From contig NW_026251442.1 in NCBI RefSeq assembly GCF_025118155.1, forward strand, positions 1-64,000: a stretch of DNA of 64,000 nucleotides. Reading direction: 5' to 3'. The notes under the pieces were generated by a model. That model did not search any database. It had not been told where the DNA came from and saw only the letters and a list, made by a program, of their open reading frames with translations. The position numbers and the translations under genes are program-made. Position 1 is the first letter of the stretch; each line of letters starts with the position of its first letter. Shown piece after piece: positions 11,631-23,117 of the stretch. This DNA is from Cokeromyces recurvatus. Taxonomy: Eukaryota; Mucoromycota; Mucoromycetes; Mucorales; Mucoraceae.

Positions 11631-14423
11631 TTTGATGAGGTCCATTTTGGCGGTTTCGCTAGCAAATATATTAATAAAAAATTTTTTATGGATGTTCATC
11701 CTCCAGTAAGTTAAACATGAATTACTATTGTAACAAATAGAGTAATTAACTACTTTTGTAGTTGGCGAAATTGTTAATTACTTGGGCTGCTGAGATAGTT
11801 GGTTTTGATGGACAATTTGATTTTAAGGAAATCGGAAAGTAAATCTAATGATCTAAACTTGATTTGACATGTAGACTAATAACGATATATGTATATAATA
11901 GAGACTATCTTAAACCAAAAGTACCTTATGTACAAATCCGTGCTTTTTGTGCTTTAAATGGTGTTATGGTGGTACCTATTGCTTACTGGACAATGCGTAA
12001 TTCTGGATTTTCTAGACCGACTGCTATTTTGACAGCTTTAATGATTTGTTATGGTAATATATACAGAAATCTATAAAAATAAGCAATAGGTATTTACATG
12101 CATATTTGCTATTAGAAAACAGCTTAATTACAAACAATCGTTTGATTCTATTGGATTCTATTTTATTATACTTTATCGCTTTTACACTTTTGATGTGGAT
12201 TAATTTTCGCAATCAAGCAAATCAACGATATAAATTCTGGTGGTGGATTTGGCTTATTTTAACAGGTGTCGGTATAGGACTTACTGTGAGTTGTAAATGG
12301 GTTGGATTGTTTACCATGGCTACAATTGGTTTAGCTGTCATAAAGAATTTGTGGGATCTATGGGGAAATCAAAAAATCAAAGTGGTTAGTAGTTAATAAG
12401 TCATTTATAGATATTTTAATTTCTGATTTTATTAGTAGATTGAACTAGTAAAACACTTCTTGGCCTATTTTATATGTTTAATTCTTATTCCTTTTATCAT
12501 CTATGCTACTTGCTTCGAAATTCATTTTAATATGCTTCCTTTATCTGGAACTGGCACTAGTCATATGTCATCTGAGTTTCAAACTTCTTTGCAAGGCGTA
12601 AAATTCCCTGAAAGCACATTTGCCGGTATACACTATATACATATATAAATGCACATATACAAATATTTATTAATTGTTTTTTCCGGGGATTTGTAGATAT
12701 TGTATATGGAGCCAAAATTAGTATCAAGCATATGGGAACAAATGGTGGTTATCTTCATTCTCATGAGCATTCATATCCTGGTGGAAGCAATCGTAATTTA
12801 TCGTGTATAAAATGAAAAAAAAATGAATTTTGACTTATTTTTTTTTTATTTATATATACATATTGTGTGTAGAGCAACAAGTTACACTCTATTCTCATAT
12901 TGATGATAATAATTGGTGGATAATTAACAAGGCAGATACAGATGATGTGAATGATCTTGAATACGTTAAGCATGGAGATATTGTACGTCTTACACATCTT
13001 AAGACTCATAGACGCCTTCACACCCATGATATTAGACCTATTACAAATGATGAAAAATATCAATATGAAGTAAGGTATATAACTAATTTAACTATATTGC
13101 TTTATAAATCTAATTTACCAAAAAAAAAAAGTTCGTACGGATTTAAAGGTTTTCAAGGGGATAGCAATGATAATTGGCGTGTTGAGATCATAAACTATGA
13201 TGGTCCTGATCCATTTGCGGGCGAACGACTTCGTGCTCGTCGTTCTCAATTTCGTTTGGTTTCTGTCACTCAAAATTGTGCACTTTTTTCACGTAAATTT
13301 AAATTACCGGAATGGGGTTTTAAACAGCAGGAAGTGACATGTATGAGAGACGCACTTTATCCTAAAACTATTTGGAGAATTGAAAGTACTGAAAGTGACC
13401 TTTGTAAGTTTTTTTTTTTTATTTTTTTTTCCTTTCCTTTTTTTATTGTTATTGTTAATCATCTTTAATAGTGCCTGAAAATGCAGAAGTTGTAGAGTAT
13501 GAACATAAAGGATTTTTTGGCAAATTTTTAGAATTAAATAAGGTGATGTGGAATGTTAATAAAGGCCTGTCTTCAGTTCATATGTATGGTTCAAGGCCTA
13601 AGGTAATCTATAGATAGATATAATATAAAGTTAAACTTATAAAAATGTCTGTTTAGGACTGGCCATTATTAAAGCGAGGTATTAGTTTTTGGTCTAAAGA
13701 TCATTTAAGGGTCTATTTACTTGGAAATCCTCTTATTTATTGGGTATCTACAGCTTGTGTATTTACATATGTAATGTATAAGGTGTTCATTTTTGTACTT
13801 GCTAAACGTTGTATATCTATTCCTCTACAAGTTAACTTGTCCAGATATGATTCTATAATGGGGTTCTTTTTTATTTCATGGGCACTCCATTATTTTCCTT
13901 TCAATTTAATGAAACGTCAACTATTCCTTCATCATTATATGCCTTCACTTTATATGGCCGTATTGATGAGTGGCGTCTTTTTTGAATTATTTACCAGTAA
14001 ATTCTCCACTCCTGCTCGTTGGTCTTTTATGATAGTCTGTATAATGATGATTGTCTATGTTTATCGTATTTTTATTCCAATTATATACGCTGAACCTTGG
14101 TCTAAAGAAAATTGTTTAAAAGCCACATGGCGTTCTACCTGGGACTTACGTTGCGAATGGTAATATATAGATGCATATTGAATACAAATATTAAATTTTA
14201 TATATCTATTAGGTTCGATAACACTACTTCCACAATCCCTGTTCAAGATAAGTCTGACAAGCTAGATGTAGGTCTAGAGTTTGTTGCCGAGCCAATGAAG
14301 ATAGTTAAATCTGAAGATAATACTAATTTATTATTTAGTAAAGGTGTTATTAACAAAGAGTCTGATTTTACTCATAATGCTAGAGAAAAAAAAGACGAGC
14401 ACTTGAATATTAATCTAGATTAA
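11318..14423 (+). CDS. PMT4: dolichyl-phosphate-mannose-protein mannosyltransferase, PMT4 type
   Basis: Twelve exons: 11318-11547, 11630-11705, 11762-11838, 11902-12053, 12116-12384, 12439-12625, 12697-12792, 12873-13074, 13132-13403, 13472-13602, 13657-14159 and 14213-14423. All phases agree, giving 801 aa (yeast Pmt4 is 762). It transfers mannose from Dol-P-Man to Ser/Thr of secretory proteins in the ER membrane. FDEVHFGGFASKYI holds the catalytic Asp-Glu pair (residues 79-80) in the PMT4-specific form, followed by FMDVHPPLAKLL. Multiple hydrophobic segments flank a luminal MIR region (about residues 310-520) with LHSHEHSYPGG and the QQQVTLY start of a MIR repeat. PMT4 rather than PMT1/PMT2 is chosen from FGGFASKYI and the TSHMSSEFQ motif. 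The C-terminus adds a short acidic tail after LRCEWFDNT. Intron 1 carries 38 consecutive T before its AG; intron 8 ends in an A-run plus G. Confidence 0.93.
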
Positions 14424-15073
14424 TAAATCAGATAAATTTATTAAATCTCATTTCCCTTTGTATGTAAAGTTTAATTTTTAAGTTATGATTAAATTCTTTT
14501 CTATTTCCATTTTCTACATATTCTTTACGCTCTACAATGAAGAGTGAAATTGCTGGGAGAATGGCTGAGGAGCCTGATTTAGACCATTTTAAGAGTCAAC
14601 CATATTGATAATCTCAACTGTAAAAACTAGAAATCTAATACAACACTTATAAGAATGTCTTGAAATTAACGATTCTAAAAAAAAAAAAAAAAAAAAAAAA
14701 GATCCTGATCCGGATATTGTTGTTTTGTACCAAATAGCTGTTATTTTAACTAAATAGCACACTTGTATTTTGTGTCTTATCTGATCTATTCGAACCACTA
14801 CTTTTTAATTTTTACTTTTACTTATTTCCTATTAGTTCACTTATCTATTGCATTTTGATACTTTGATCTAAAAAGAGGTGTCAGTTTATTCTGATTCGAC
14901 CAGGATGATAACATACTAAGCTATTTTAATGAGAATGCACTGCTTTTATTGTTTAGTCATAAAAGGAAATCTCCGAATATGGAATGTTTCACTTTAAAAT
15001 ATTATTATAATTTATTTTTGGGAGGGGACAAGATTTTCCTTATAGCTTTTTTTTTCTTTCTTTCTTTGCACAA
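14424..15073. other. intergenic
   Basis: Spacer between PMT4 and KEX2. Holds 22 A at about 14679-14700 and a CT-rich stretch ending 14 bp before the KEX2 ATG, typical of a fungal promoter. No gene seen. Confidence 0.5.
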
Positions 15074-17648
15074 ATGGTTAATCTTAATTTAAGGGCGATT
15101 GCAATGGTCATTGCATCGGTAGTTACTTTAACTGAAGCTCAAAGATATATGGGAAAGAGAGAAGCAGAACGTGATTATTATACAATCAATATACCCAGTA
15201 ATGATGGCTACGAGTCAATCAAATACATAGCAAATCAACTAGGTGTACGATATGAGGGATATATTGGTGAACTAGATTCCTGGTTTATGGTCAGTGTCCC
15301 CAAGCCACGATTGAATAAAAGAGATGATGACATTCTTGCTAAATTTGAACGACTAAAGACACAATCGTTAATGAAAAGAGACATTCATTGGCAAAAAGTG
15401 AAAAGTATCAATAAGCAAGTTTTAAAAAGGCGTACAAAACGTGGACCAATACCAAATGAATTTATGAATGTACAAAAATTATTAAATATTACAGACCCTT
15501 TGTTCGATAAACAATGGCATTTGGTATGTAAGTTTAATATGATATCTATAAATATTCAAGTTATTTACATGTGTTAGATTAATCAAGAATATCCTGGTAA
15601 CGACATCAATGTCACTGGAGTATGGGAACAAGGTAAATAACAAATAAGCCATAACTCATATATATAAAAATATAAAATTAAGGCTTTCTCTTGAACGTTA
15701 GGTATTACTGGAAAAGGTGTAAATGTTGTTATTCTGGACGATGGTTTGGATTATATGAGCAAAGATCTTGCTGATAATTTTGTAAGTGATATGTACATTA
15801 TAAAGAGACTGTAGCTCATTTTTTTTTTTTTTTAAAAAAAAATAGTTTGCTGAAGGCTCCTATGATTTTAATGATCATGAATCCTTACCTAAACCTAAAC
15901 TTTGGGACGATAACCATGGTACAAGATGTGCAGGACAAATTGCAGCAGTAAAAAATAATGTTTGTGGTATGGGTATTGCATATGAAGCTAAAGTAGCTGG
16001 TGTACGTATTTTGTCTGGAGATTTAACAGATGCAGATGAAGCAATTGCATTGAACTATGAATATCAAAAAAATCATATATTTTCATGTTCTTGGGGTCCA
16101 TCTGATAACGGACAAACAATGGAAGCACCCAATGGTATCTTGGCAGATGCATTTTTAAATGGAATTAACAATGGACGTGGCGGCAAAGGTTCCATTTATG
16201 TTTTTGCTACTGGAAATGGGGCTATTTCAGATGATAATTGTAATTTTGACGGATATACAAATAGTATATACACCATTACTGTGGGGGCTATTGATCACAC
16301 AAATCAGCACCCACCTTATTCTGAAAGTTGTTCTGCGCAATTAGTCGTAACTTATTCAAGTGGTGGAGGAGAGTATATTGTAGGTAATTTAATTAATATT
16401 AATATAAAGTAAATATTTACATTTTTTTTTTTAGCATACGACAGATGTCGGTGAAAATAGTTGCTCAGATAGACATGGTGGTACATCAGCTGCAGCTCCA
16501 AATGCAGCTGGCATCTTTGCTCTTGTTCTTTCCGTAAGACCTGATTTAACTTGGAGAGATTTACAACATTTATGTGTACAGACAGCTATCCCTATAAATA
16601 CAGGTGATGATGATTGGAAAAAACTACCTTCTGGAAGATTATATAATCATAAATTTGGATACGGTAAATTAGACGCTTATAAGCTAATTGAAGCTGCAAA
16701 GGTATTTGAATTGGTTAATAAACAAACTTGGTTGGAATTACCAAGTCCTCTAAAGAAGAGAGCGATACCCGATTCTACAGGTTTAAAGACAAGAAAAGCA
16801 TTGAGAAGTACTATATTAGTAACAGAAGAAATGATAAAAGCAGCTGGACTGCTTCGATTAGAACATATTACGGCTACTGTTAATATTGAGCATCAACGAC
16901 GTGGTAATATTGTAATTAACTTGATAAGTCCAAATAATGTAGAATCTGAACTAGCGACTCGACGTAGCTTGGATTTAAACAAGAATGGTATAAAAAATTG
17001 GAAATTTATGAGTGTTAAACATTGGTAAGTATAGTATAATACATAATGCGTATTTGTGATTATACTCATATTTGTATATGAAGGGAAGAAAACCCTGTGG
17101 GTAATTGGACACTGGCTGTATATGATGTAGATAATCCAGAAGCTAAGGGACATTTATTAAATTGGACATTAACATTATATGGGGAGCAGGATCCTCTTTT
17201 TAAAGGAACTCCTATCCATTCATCCACTAGTATTCATCATGATAATGAACATGAAGAAATATCTACTTCAACTTCCACTATATCAACAACGACAACAATA
17301 GATAATACACCGTCAAGGCCCACACGTATAAAACCATCGAATGCTAATACATCTCCAATGACGACTACTACAACAACTTTTATTGAAACCAGTACTCCCA
17401 CAAATGTTAATGTTAATGAAGAATCAAAGGATTATTTAACTATTGTCTATAGCGTTATAGGATCAATTGCTATCTTTACTATTGCCTTGGGTATTTATTT
17501 TTATAAACGACATGGATGGAAGGCCTCAAGTGATGAAAGAAAACCAGGATATGAATTTGATGTACTTCAGCCATTAACAGAAATAAACGAGCTATCATCA
17601 GAAGAAGATTTATCAGACAATGATGAGGAACTTAATAGAGCTTTTTAG
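15074..17648 (+). CDS. KEX2: kexin-type subtilisin-like proprotein convertase
   Basis: Six exons: 15074-15523, 15578-15632, 15702-15781, 15846-16379, 16435-17024 and 17084-17648, giving 757 aa. This is a late-Golgi endoprotease cutting after KR/RR in secreted precursors. Visible in order: signal peptide (about 1-22, ending TEAQ), prodomain with self-cleavage site RRTKR at 119-123, catalytic Asp181 in VILDDGLDY, His219 in DDNHGTRCAG, oxyanion Asn319 in FATGNGA, catalytic Ser391 in HGGTSAAAP, P-domain to about residue 605 (GNWTLAVYD and LLNWTLTLYG), a Ser/Thr-rich stalk, one transmembrane helix (687-711) and an acidic cytosolic tail with YEFDVL as a possible Golgi-retrieval signal. The exon 4 donor is GTAGGT rather than the nearby GGTAAT, because only the former keeps EYI-HTTDV in frame. 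Confidence 0.95.
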
Positions 17649-18830
17649 ATAATGAATAAATTTAAGCTTATTTTTTTATTTTGTTTTTTCATTGTATTTC
17701 TTTGAATAACCTTGTTTTAATATGAATTAACAAACTTTCAATAACCCTTCCCGCTTCCCTCAACTTTAAAGAAATACAGAAAAGTCTAAAGAAAGAAAGA
17801 ATTATTTAATGACATATTCATGGTAATTTAGCCACTTATCTCGATATTCAGTGAGTATGTATCAGGTAACAAGAAGCATTTTCGTGAGAATCAGATAATG
17901 AAATTTAGTAATAAGGTTTTATAGTGTCTTTTATTTGATGAGGAATCATAAGGCTATTTATTTTTTCTTTTTTTCATACCTCCTCTGTAATACAAGTAAA
18001 CATACCTTTATAGCTAATATAGTTGAACCTATTGTACACAGCTTCGATAATTCTCTCTGCTACTACTTTATAGATATGGTTTTACAAATTATATTTGAGT
18101 GATTCATTATAAAACTGCCTCGAGTCTATAAATAATATATTACTGTTAATGATGACTCGTTTTACCAATTGGCTAGTAATAGAGTGAAAATACAATTTGA
18201 AAACTTACTGTTAATCTAATAAAAGTAACGTATATAGCCTCAAAATAATTTGACTAGGATCTTGATTGATTTCTTTTGAAGTAATTTTCCAGCATATTTA
18301 TCATTAAATTGCGTTTTTTCTCGTAAGGTTTGAACTTTATTATCATGTGTATTTATGTTTGTTATCAGAGAACACTCTACATTGTAATTTATTGACTTCA
18401 AATCAATAGCAATAGCTCCATTTTCTAGTGGGTTTGAAATAATCTATATTAAACTTGGCTGATGCTATCTATTTCCAACAAAGTCTGATTCATAGATATT
18501 AATTCTTAAGATTTACCTTGCCTCAACAATCAAATTAATGCTTGTACAGAAAGGTTTTTTTTTCTCTAATTGTAAATTTATTATCTTTTATAGAGAGAAG
18601 CTTCCTTTTTTTTTTTTTCTTGACCTTAAAAATACGATTCGCTTCTTTCTGTGCCTTTTAATCTATATCAGGGAGAATACAGTTTCAGACACTTTATTCT
18701 TAATTCGGTTATTTAATTATTTTTTTTAAGTTTTTTCTAAAAAATATAAATGTTTCAACATTATTTTTTTTTTTTTCTTTTTCTTCTTTTTTACTATCAT
18801 TCATTGTATTTGTAATAATTTGAAGTGAAT
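17649..18830. other. intergenic
   Basis: About 1.2 kb of AT-rich spacer with T-runs (for example 18607-18620 and 18764-18777). No gene, RNA or repeat was recognised. Confidence 0.5.
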
Positions 18831-19883
18831 ATGAGTACTTCTGTAGCCGACATCTTTGAAGATTATGTAGAAAGTAAATTCCATTACATAAATTTAAAAT
18901 GCAATTCTGACTATTTTATGGCATTTTAACAATGGATGCATTTATTTATTTTTATAGGCTTGCAAAATTTACCTTCAGAAATTGATCAAAACATGCATGA
19001 ATTAAGAAGTATGGATGAAGAATTTCAACGTATTGTGTACATAAAATGAGTTTACATAAAATATAACATTTAGAAATGGGATTATTCTTACTTTTATATA
19101 TTTATATACATGTATAGGATTTAAAGAAATCTACTCAAAACATAAACGCTCATACACTAGAATATGTAAAGCATTAAATAATCAAAATTCATCATCGGAT
19201 TCTTCTTCACCGACTACTCTAGCTCAAGCTAGACTCCAACTCGAAAAAGATTATAAATTAGCAGTACAAAAGCAAGATCAAAAGATCAGTTTAACAAAGC
19301 GAATGTATGATCTTGTTAATCGACATATTGAACGTATTGATTCACAAATGGCTAAAACCGATATAAGTGATTTGGATTGGCTAGCAGGGAGAAAGCAAGC
19401 TAATTGGACTGAAGATTGGAAATTAGATCATCAACGCAAAAGACCTTCACCGCATGGTATATTATCAGCACGAAAAAGGTGAGTATAAAATAATTAAATA
19501 AATAAAAGCTCTCCCTCTTAAACTAAATGTCGTGCAATAGAACTCTTCATTCTTCTCGACCTAATCCAATGTTAGAGCAGAATGGCATTCTTCCAGAATT
19601 AGATATCGACCCAAATGAACCAAAGTATTGTTATTGTAACCAAGTATCCTATGGTGATATGGTGGCTTGTGATGGTGAAAGCGTAAGTAACATGTACATG
19701 ATGTGTAGGATATTCACTTCACTTACATTATCTTTATAGTGTGAAAAAGAATGGTTTCATTATGCTTGTGTTGGATTAGCAGAACCACCTGTAGGGAAAT
19801 GGTACTGTGATGATTGTGCAGTTGAAGAAGGACATAAGAAAAAGTTAAAACGCTTATCAATGGACGATTATAATTTGTTTTAA
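18831..19883 (+). CDS. ING-family PHD-finger protein
   Basis: Five exons: 18831-18873, 18958-19029, 19118-19478, 19541-19682 and 19740-19883, giving 253 aa. The N-terminal coiled ING domain ([17 protein letters not shown] ... [12 protein letters not shown]) joins to a C-terminal PHD finger with the full C4-H-C3 set: C189, C191, C202, C207, H213, C216, C229 and C232. Aromatic residues at Y188, Y196 and W211 fit the cage that reads H3K4me3. ING proteins such as yeast Yng1, Yng2 and Pho23 target histone acetyltransferase or deacetylase complexes. The order of residues does not decide which of these is the orthologue. The tail ends in a basic patch, KKKLKR. The gene converges on uL13m (stops 427 bp apart). 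Confidence 0.9.
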
Positions 19884-20310
19884 TATTTAAAGTTGATACC
19901 AGTATATTGATCCCTTAAGAAATAAAACTATGCATGATTTGTTTTAGTTATTCTAATACACAATGAATCGTCTCTTTTCTTTCCTTTTAAAATTAAATGG
20001 CTAACAAATTATGCCCAACTCTTTTAATACATTTACTTTACAGTATTTGCATCATGATTCGAACAAAATCAACACTAATTTCATTTTAACGAAAAAAGAA
20101 AAAAAAGCCCGAGTCTATACTGTATCAATGCTTTCCCCTTCTCATAACTGCTTGACTGTAATCCTTCATCTATTCTTCTTCTGTATCATTTTTTTGTAAA
20201 AAGAAAAAAAAAAAAGGGAAAGAGGATAAATCTTCTCCATAAAAATATCAAATCAAGAAGCAAAATAGCTTTATTTATATGTACAAAAAAAACAATAATT
20301 AATAATATAG
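19884..20310. other. 3'-3' intergenic between ING and uL13m
   Basis: Convergent spacer holding both 3' UTRs; AATAAA at about 19920 and TTTATT-type signals for the minus gene near 20270-20300. No further gene. Confidence 0.5.
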
Positions 20311-20919
20311 TTATTTATTATCAATACCATAGCGTTTAAGAATATTTGCTTCATAAGGATGCTCGCTTCCTTCAAATATTTTTAAACGATCTAAACGTAC
20401 TTCACGAAGTCTATTTTTGGGTAGCATACCAGAAACAGCTTTACGTAGAGGCTATACAATAAATTAGTCACGTTAAACTTAATATCCTAAAGTACTTGCC
20501 TCAGTAGAATCTTTTGCTTGCAAATCTTTGAATTTGATTTCTTTTAATCCGCCAGGATGCATTGTATGATGGCGATATAATTTTTGCTCGACTTTTTTCC
20601 CTGTAACTAAAATGTCCTTCGCATTAATTACAACAACATAATCCCCACAATCAGCTAATTAACTAGTGTTAGTCGTTATTGGTTAGAGCTTTTTTTCTTT
20701 TTTTACCTGCAGGATCATAAATAGGTTTGTGCTTTCCCATTAATGTAGTTGCAATGTTCGTAGCTAATCGACCTAAAACTTTTTGTTTCGCATCTACCAC
20801 ATGCCATACACGAGCATAAGCAAGGGCAGTCTACTAATGGTATTAATATATTACCTTAATTCCTTTTTTTTTAAAGAAAAAATAAATAAGAAACTTACAT
20901 TTCCTACAGCTTGAGACAT
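20311..20919 (-). CDS. mitochondrial large-subunit ribosomal protein uL13m
   Basis: Four exons on the minus strand: 20919-20899, 20830-20707, 20654-20500 and 20451-20311, giving 146 aa, the size of bacterial L13. Recognisable blocks are [49 protein letters not shown] and [13 protein letters not shown]. It would sit in the mitoribosome large subunit (yeast counterpart MRPL23). There is no long presequence, as in yeast. The third intron has a GC donor (GAG|GCAAGT) with a normal AG end at 20452. The gene diverges from MOG1 with 208 bp between start codons. Confidence 0.92.
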
Positions 20920-21127
20920 CTTTAATTGAGAACAAGGGTAACCTTTTTCTTTTATTTTTTTTTTTAAAAAAAAATAAGGTCCCCGCTTTTTTATGACCCA
21001 GCTAGCATGCGTACATTATATGTAAAAATTTTAACCTGGAGAATTTAACTTCAGAATATGTATACAAAAATATTTATTTTTTTTGGCGTATTATCTAAAT
21101 ACATTTTCCATTGTATAAAATAAAAGC
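20920..21127. promoter_or_regulatory. shared divergent promoter, uL13m / MOG1
   Basis: 208 bp separate the two ATGs. It includes a T-run/A-run pair at 20949-20976 and a locally GC-richer patch (GGTCCCCGC, GACCCAGCTAGC) at about 20979-21008. Regulatory function is inferred from position only. Confidence 0.4.
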
Positions 21128-21866
21128 ATGAAAACACAACCATTATTTGGTGGTGCAATTGAAGTTGCAGTTCAAGATTCCTTCATTGATGCAAGGTGAG
21201 CATTAATCTTCTTGATTTAAAACAATAATTAACTCAATACAAGTCAGTTTCGACAGATTCCAGATAATCAAGAAGTTTTCGTTGACATGGCTACACAACA
21301 AAGTTTAATTTTTGAATTGTTGGAGCAAGTCGAAGCAACCAATGAAGAAATTGCAAAGTAAGATAGAAACTGAAAGTTCAATTATTTATTTAAACGCTTC
21401 TTTCTTTTTTTTAGGTTTCATTTTCAACAATTGGCAGATGATAATGATGCTTCTGAGATGTCAATTACTACAGTTGATATTTTAAATCCACAAACTGCCT
21501 CTCCTCTTCTCCCGTAAGAAAAATAAAAAATAAAAGAATATATGTTTTAGTTTCTTTGTTTAACGAGTTTGTTTTACTAGATGCAATACAACTGAGGTTT
21601 ACATGTTGGAAGGCATTCAAAAGATCTCAAAATTTAATGAAACAAATGCATTCAATACAGTTGATATCGTGCTTGTAGTTGTTAGACTAAAGAACGTTTC
21701 AACTGATTTCGTTATTTCCATTAATGCACCAATTCAATTGGATTCAAAGAGTAGTGAACAAAAATCAGCCAATGAAACGAAAGCCATTCATATTGAAAAT
21801 GTGAAGCAAGATATGCTGGCTATTTTAAACAAACTACAGGTTAAAAATTGGAATCTCTTTGCTTAA
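21128..21866 (+). CDS. MOG1: MOG1 / Ran guanine nucleotide release factor
   Basis: Four exons: 21128-21195, 21244-21357, 21415-21513 and 21581-21866, giving 188 aa, matching the family length of about 190-220. The family signature is at the start (QPLFGGAIEV, then FRQIPDNQEVFVD and SLIFELLEQVE). Mog1 binds the Ran GTPase, promotes nucleotide release and supports nuclear protein import. Exon 2 begins at TCAGTTT, using the AAG acceptor, because the CAG three bases later breaks frame. Divergent from uL13m. Confidence 0.93.
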
Positions 21867-23056
21867 TAAACCTTCCATTTACAAGTTAAGCATCTTCTAG
21901 AGAGCCTTTTTAATTGTTCAGTAGCATAGATTATATTTAATGACTTGATCTTAATAATCATTAAAACATATAAAAATCATTTATAAGAAAATGAATTTAT
22001 ATGCTGTCTCCATTTATTATTATTATATGTCAAATATGTTAATTTTCAATAATTCTTGCTTTCCCTTCTTTGTTCATCAAAACCTTTTATATGATGCTAT
22101 ATTTTCTCTTTCTTTAAAGCTGTAGAGTTTCTATGTAACTGAAGAATAATACTGATAATGGCTCATAAGATTTTTTTTTGTAAATGTCTATACTATCAAT
22201 AGTACCTTTGATAATGATTAGGAAAGTAAATCGCTTATTATAACAAAATATGTATTAGTTGTATTCAGTAATTGTATGAAAGTATATGAAAAATGAGACA
22301 GATAGCAGTATCCGAATTATTTGATAACTTGTTATGTTGATGCTAAACTTCAATGATATAAACTATTATCAATTAATACATTTTGGAAAGGACTATTAAA
22401 GCCTATCTCATCCAACAAGGTTTTGGCTTAATAAAAAAAACTACTCTTAATGCATCTAGTCTATTATCGTCTCTGTAAAATGTAATAAATATATTCAGTC
22501 GTCATTCAACTTATTACCCAAAGCCACTGCGCATAATTGTTAACAAACGAACAATTTTATTCACTATCTCCCAGATTCATTATCAGCTCTGCAGATACTA
22601 GAAGACCCCTTGACCTTTTAGACACACTTCCTTATACGTAAATTGCCTTCCTCTTGCTCTAGCGTCTTTTCTTACTTTGTCTATCGTTTAATTAGTTGCG
22701 TTGTCCTCTACAAACGTGATTGATTAAAGATCTACTTTTATTGTCCCTTTTTCTCCTTTCCTATCACTATCCAGGCAAGGACAACCTTGACTGTCTTCCT
22801 CTCTTTGATAATGTACAACAATTTCCTTTTTTATTCTCAAATCTCAGAGAAAAAAATTTTAACTTTTCATTCCTTGAAATGACCAGAGTAATATAGATGT
22901 ATTTAATAAAGGGTGCCTAAAAGAGTGTTTGAATATATAGCAGCGTATATAATGGGAACAATATTATGCTGCCCAATAAAATAAACTTTTTGCCCTATAA
23001 AATCAATATTTACTCCGAATTCTACTTAGGAAACCCTGGCAAAAATTCATTATACC

Positions 23057-23108
<52 letters not shown>

Positions 23109-23117
23109 CAAATACAT
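21867..23117. other. intergenic, with T41 tract at the SLS1 promoter
   Basis: About 1.25 kb without a gene. The right end carries 41 consecutive T (23062-23102), stopping 15 bp before the next ATG. Confidence 0.5.

Noticed and set aside
14860..14930. Possible tRNA B-box (GATTCGACC)
   Set aside because: No matching A box, acceptor stem or cloverleaf can be drawn around it. No tRNA was found anywhere else in the window.
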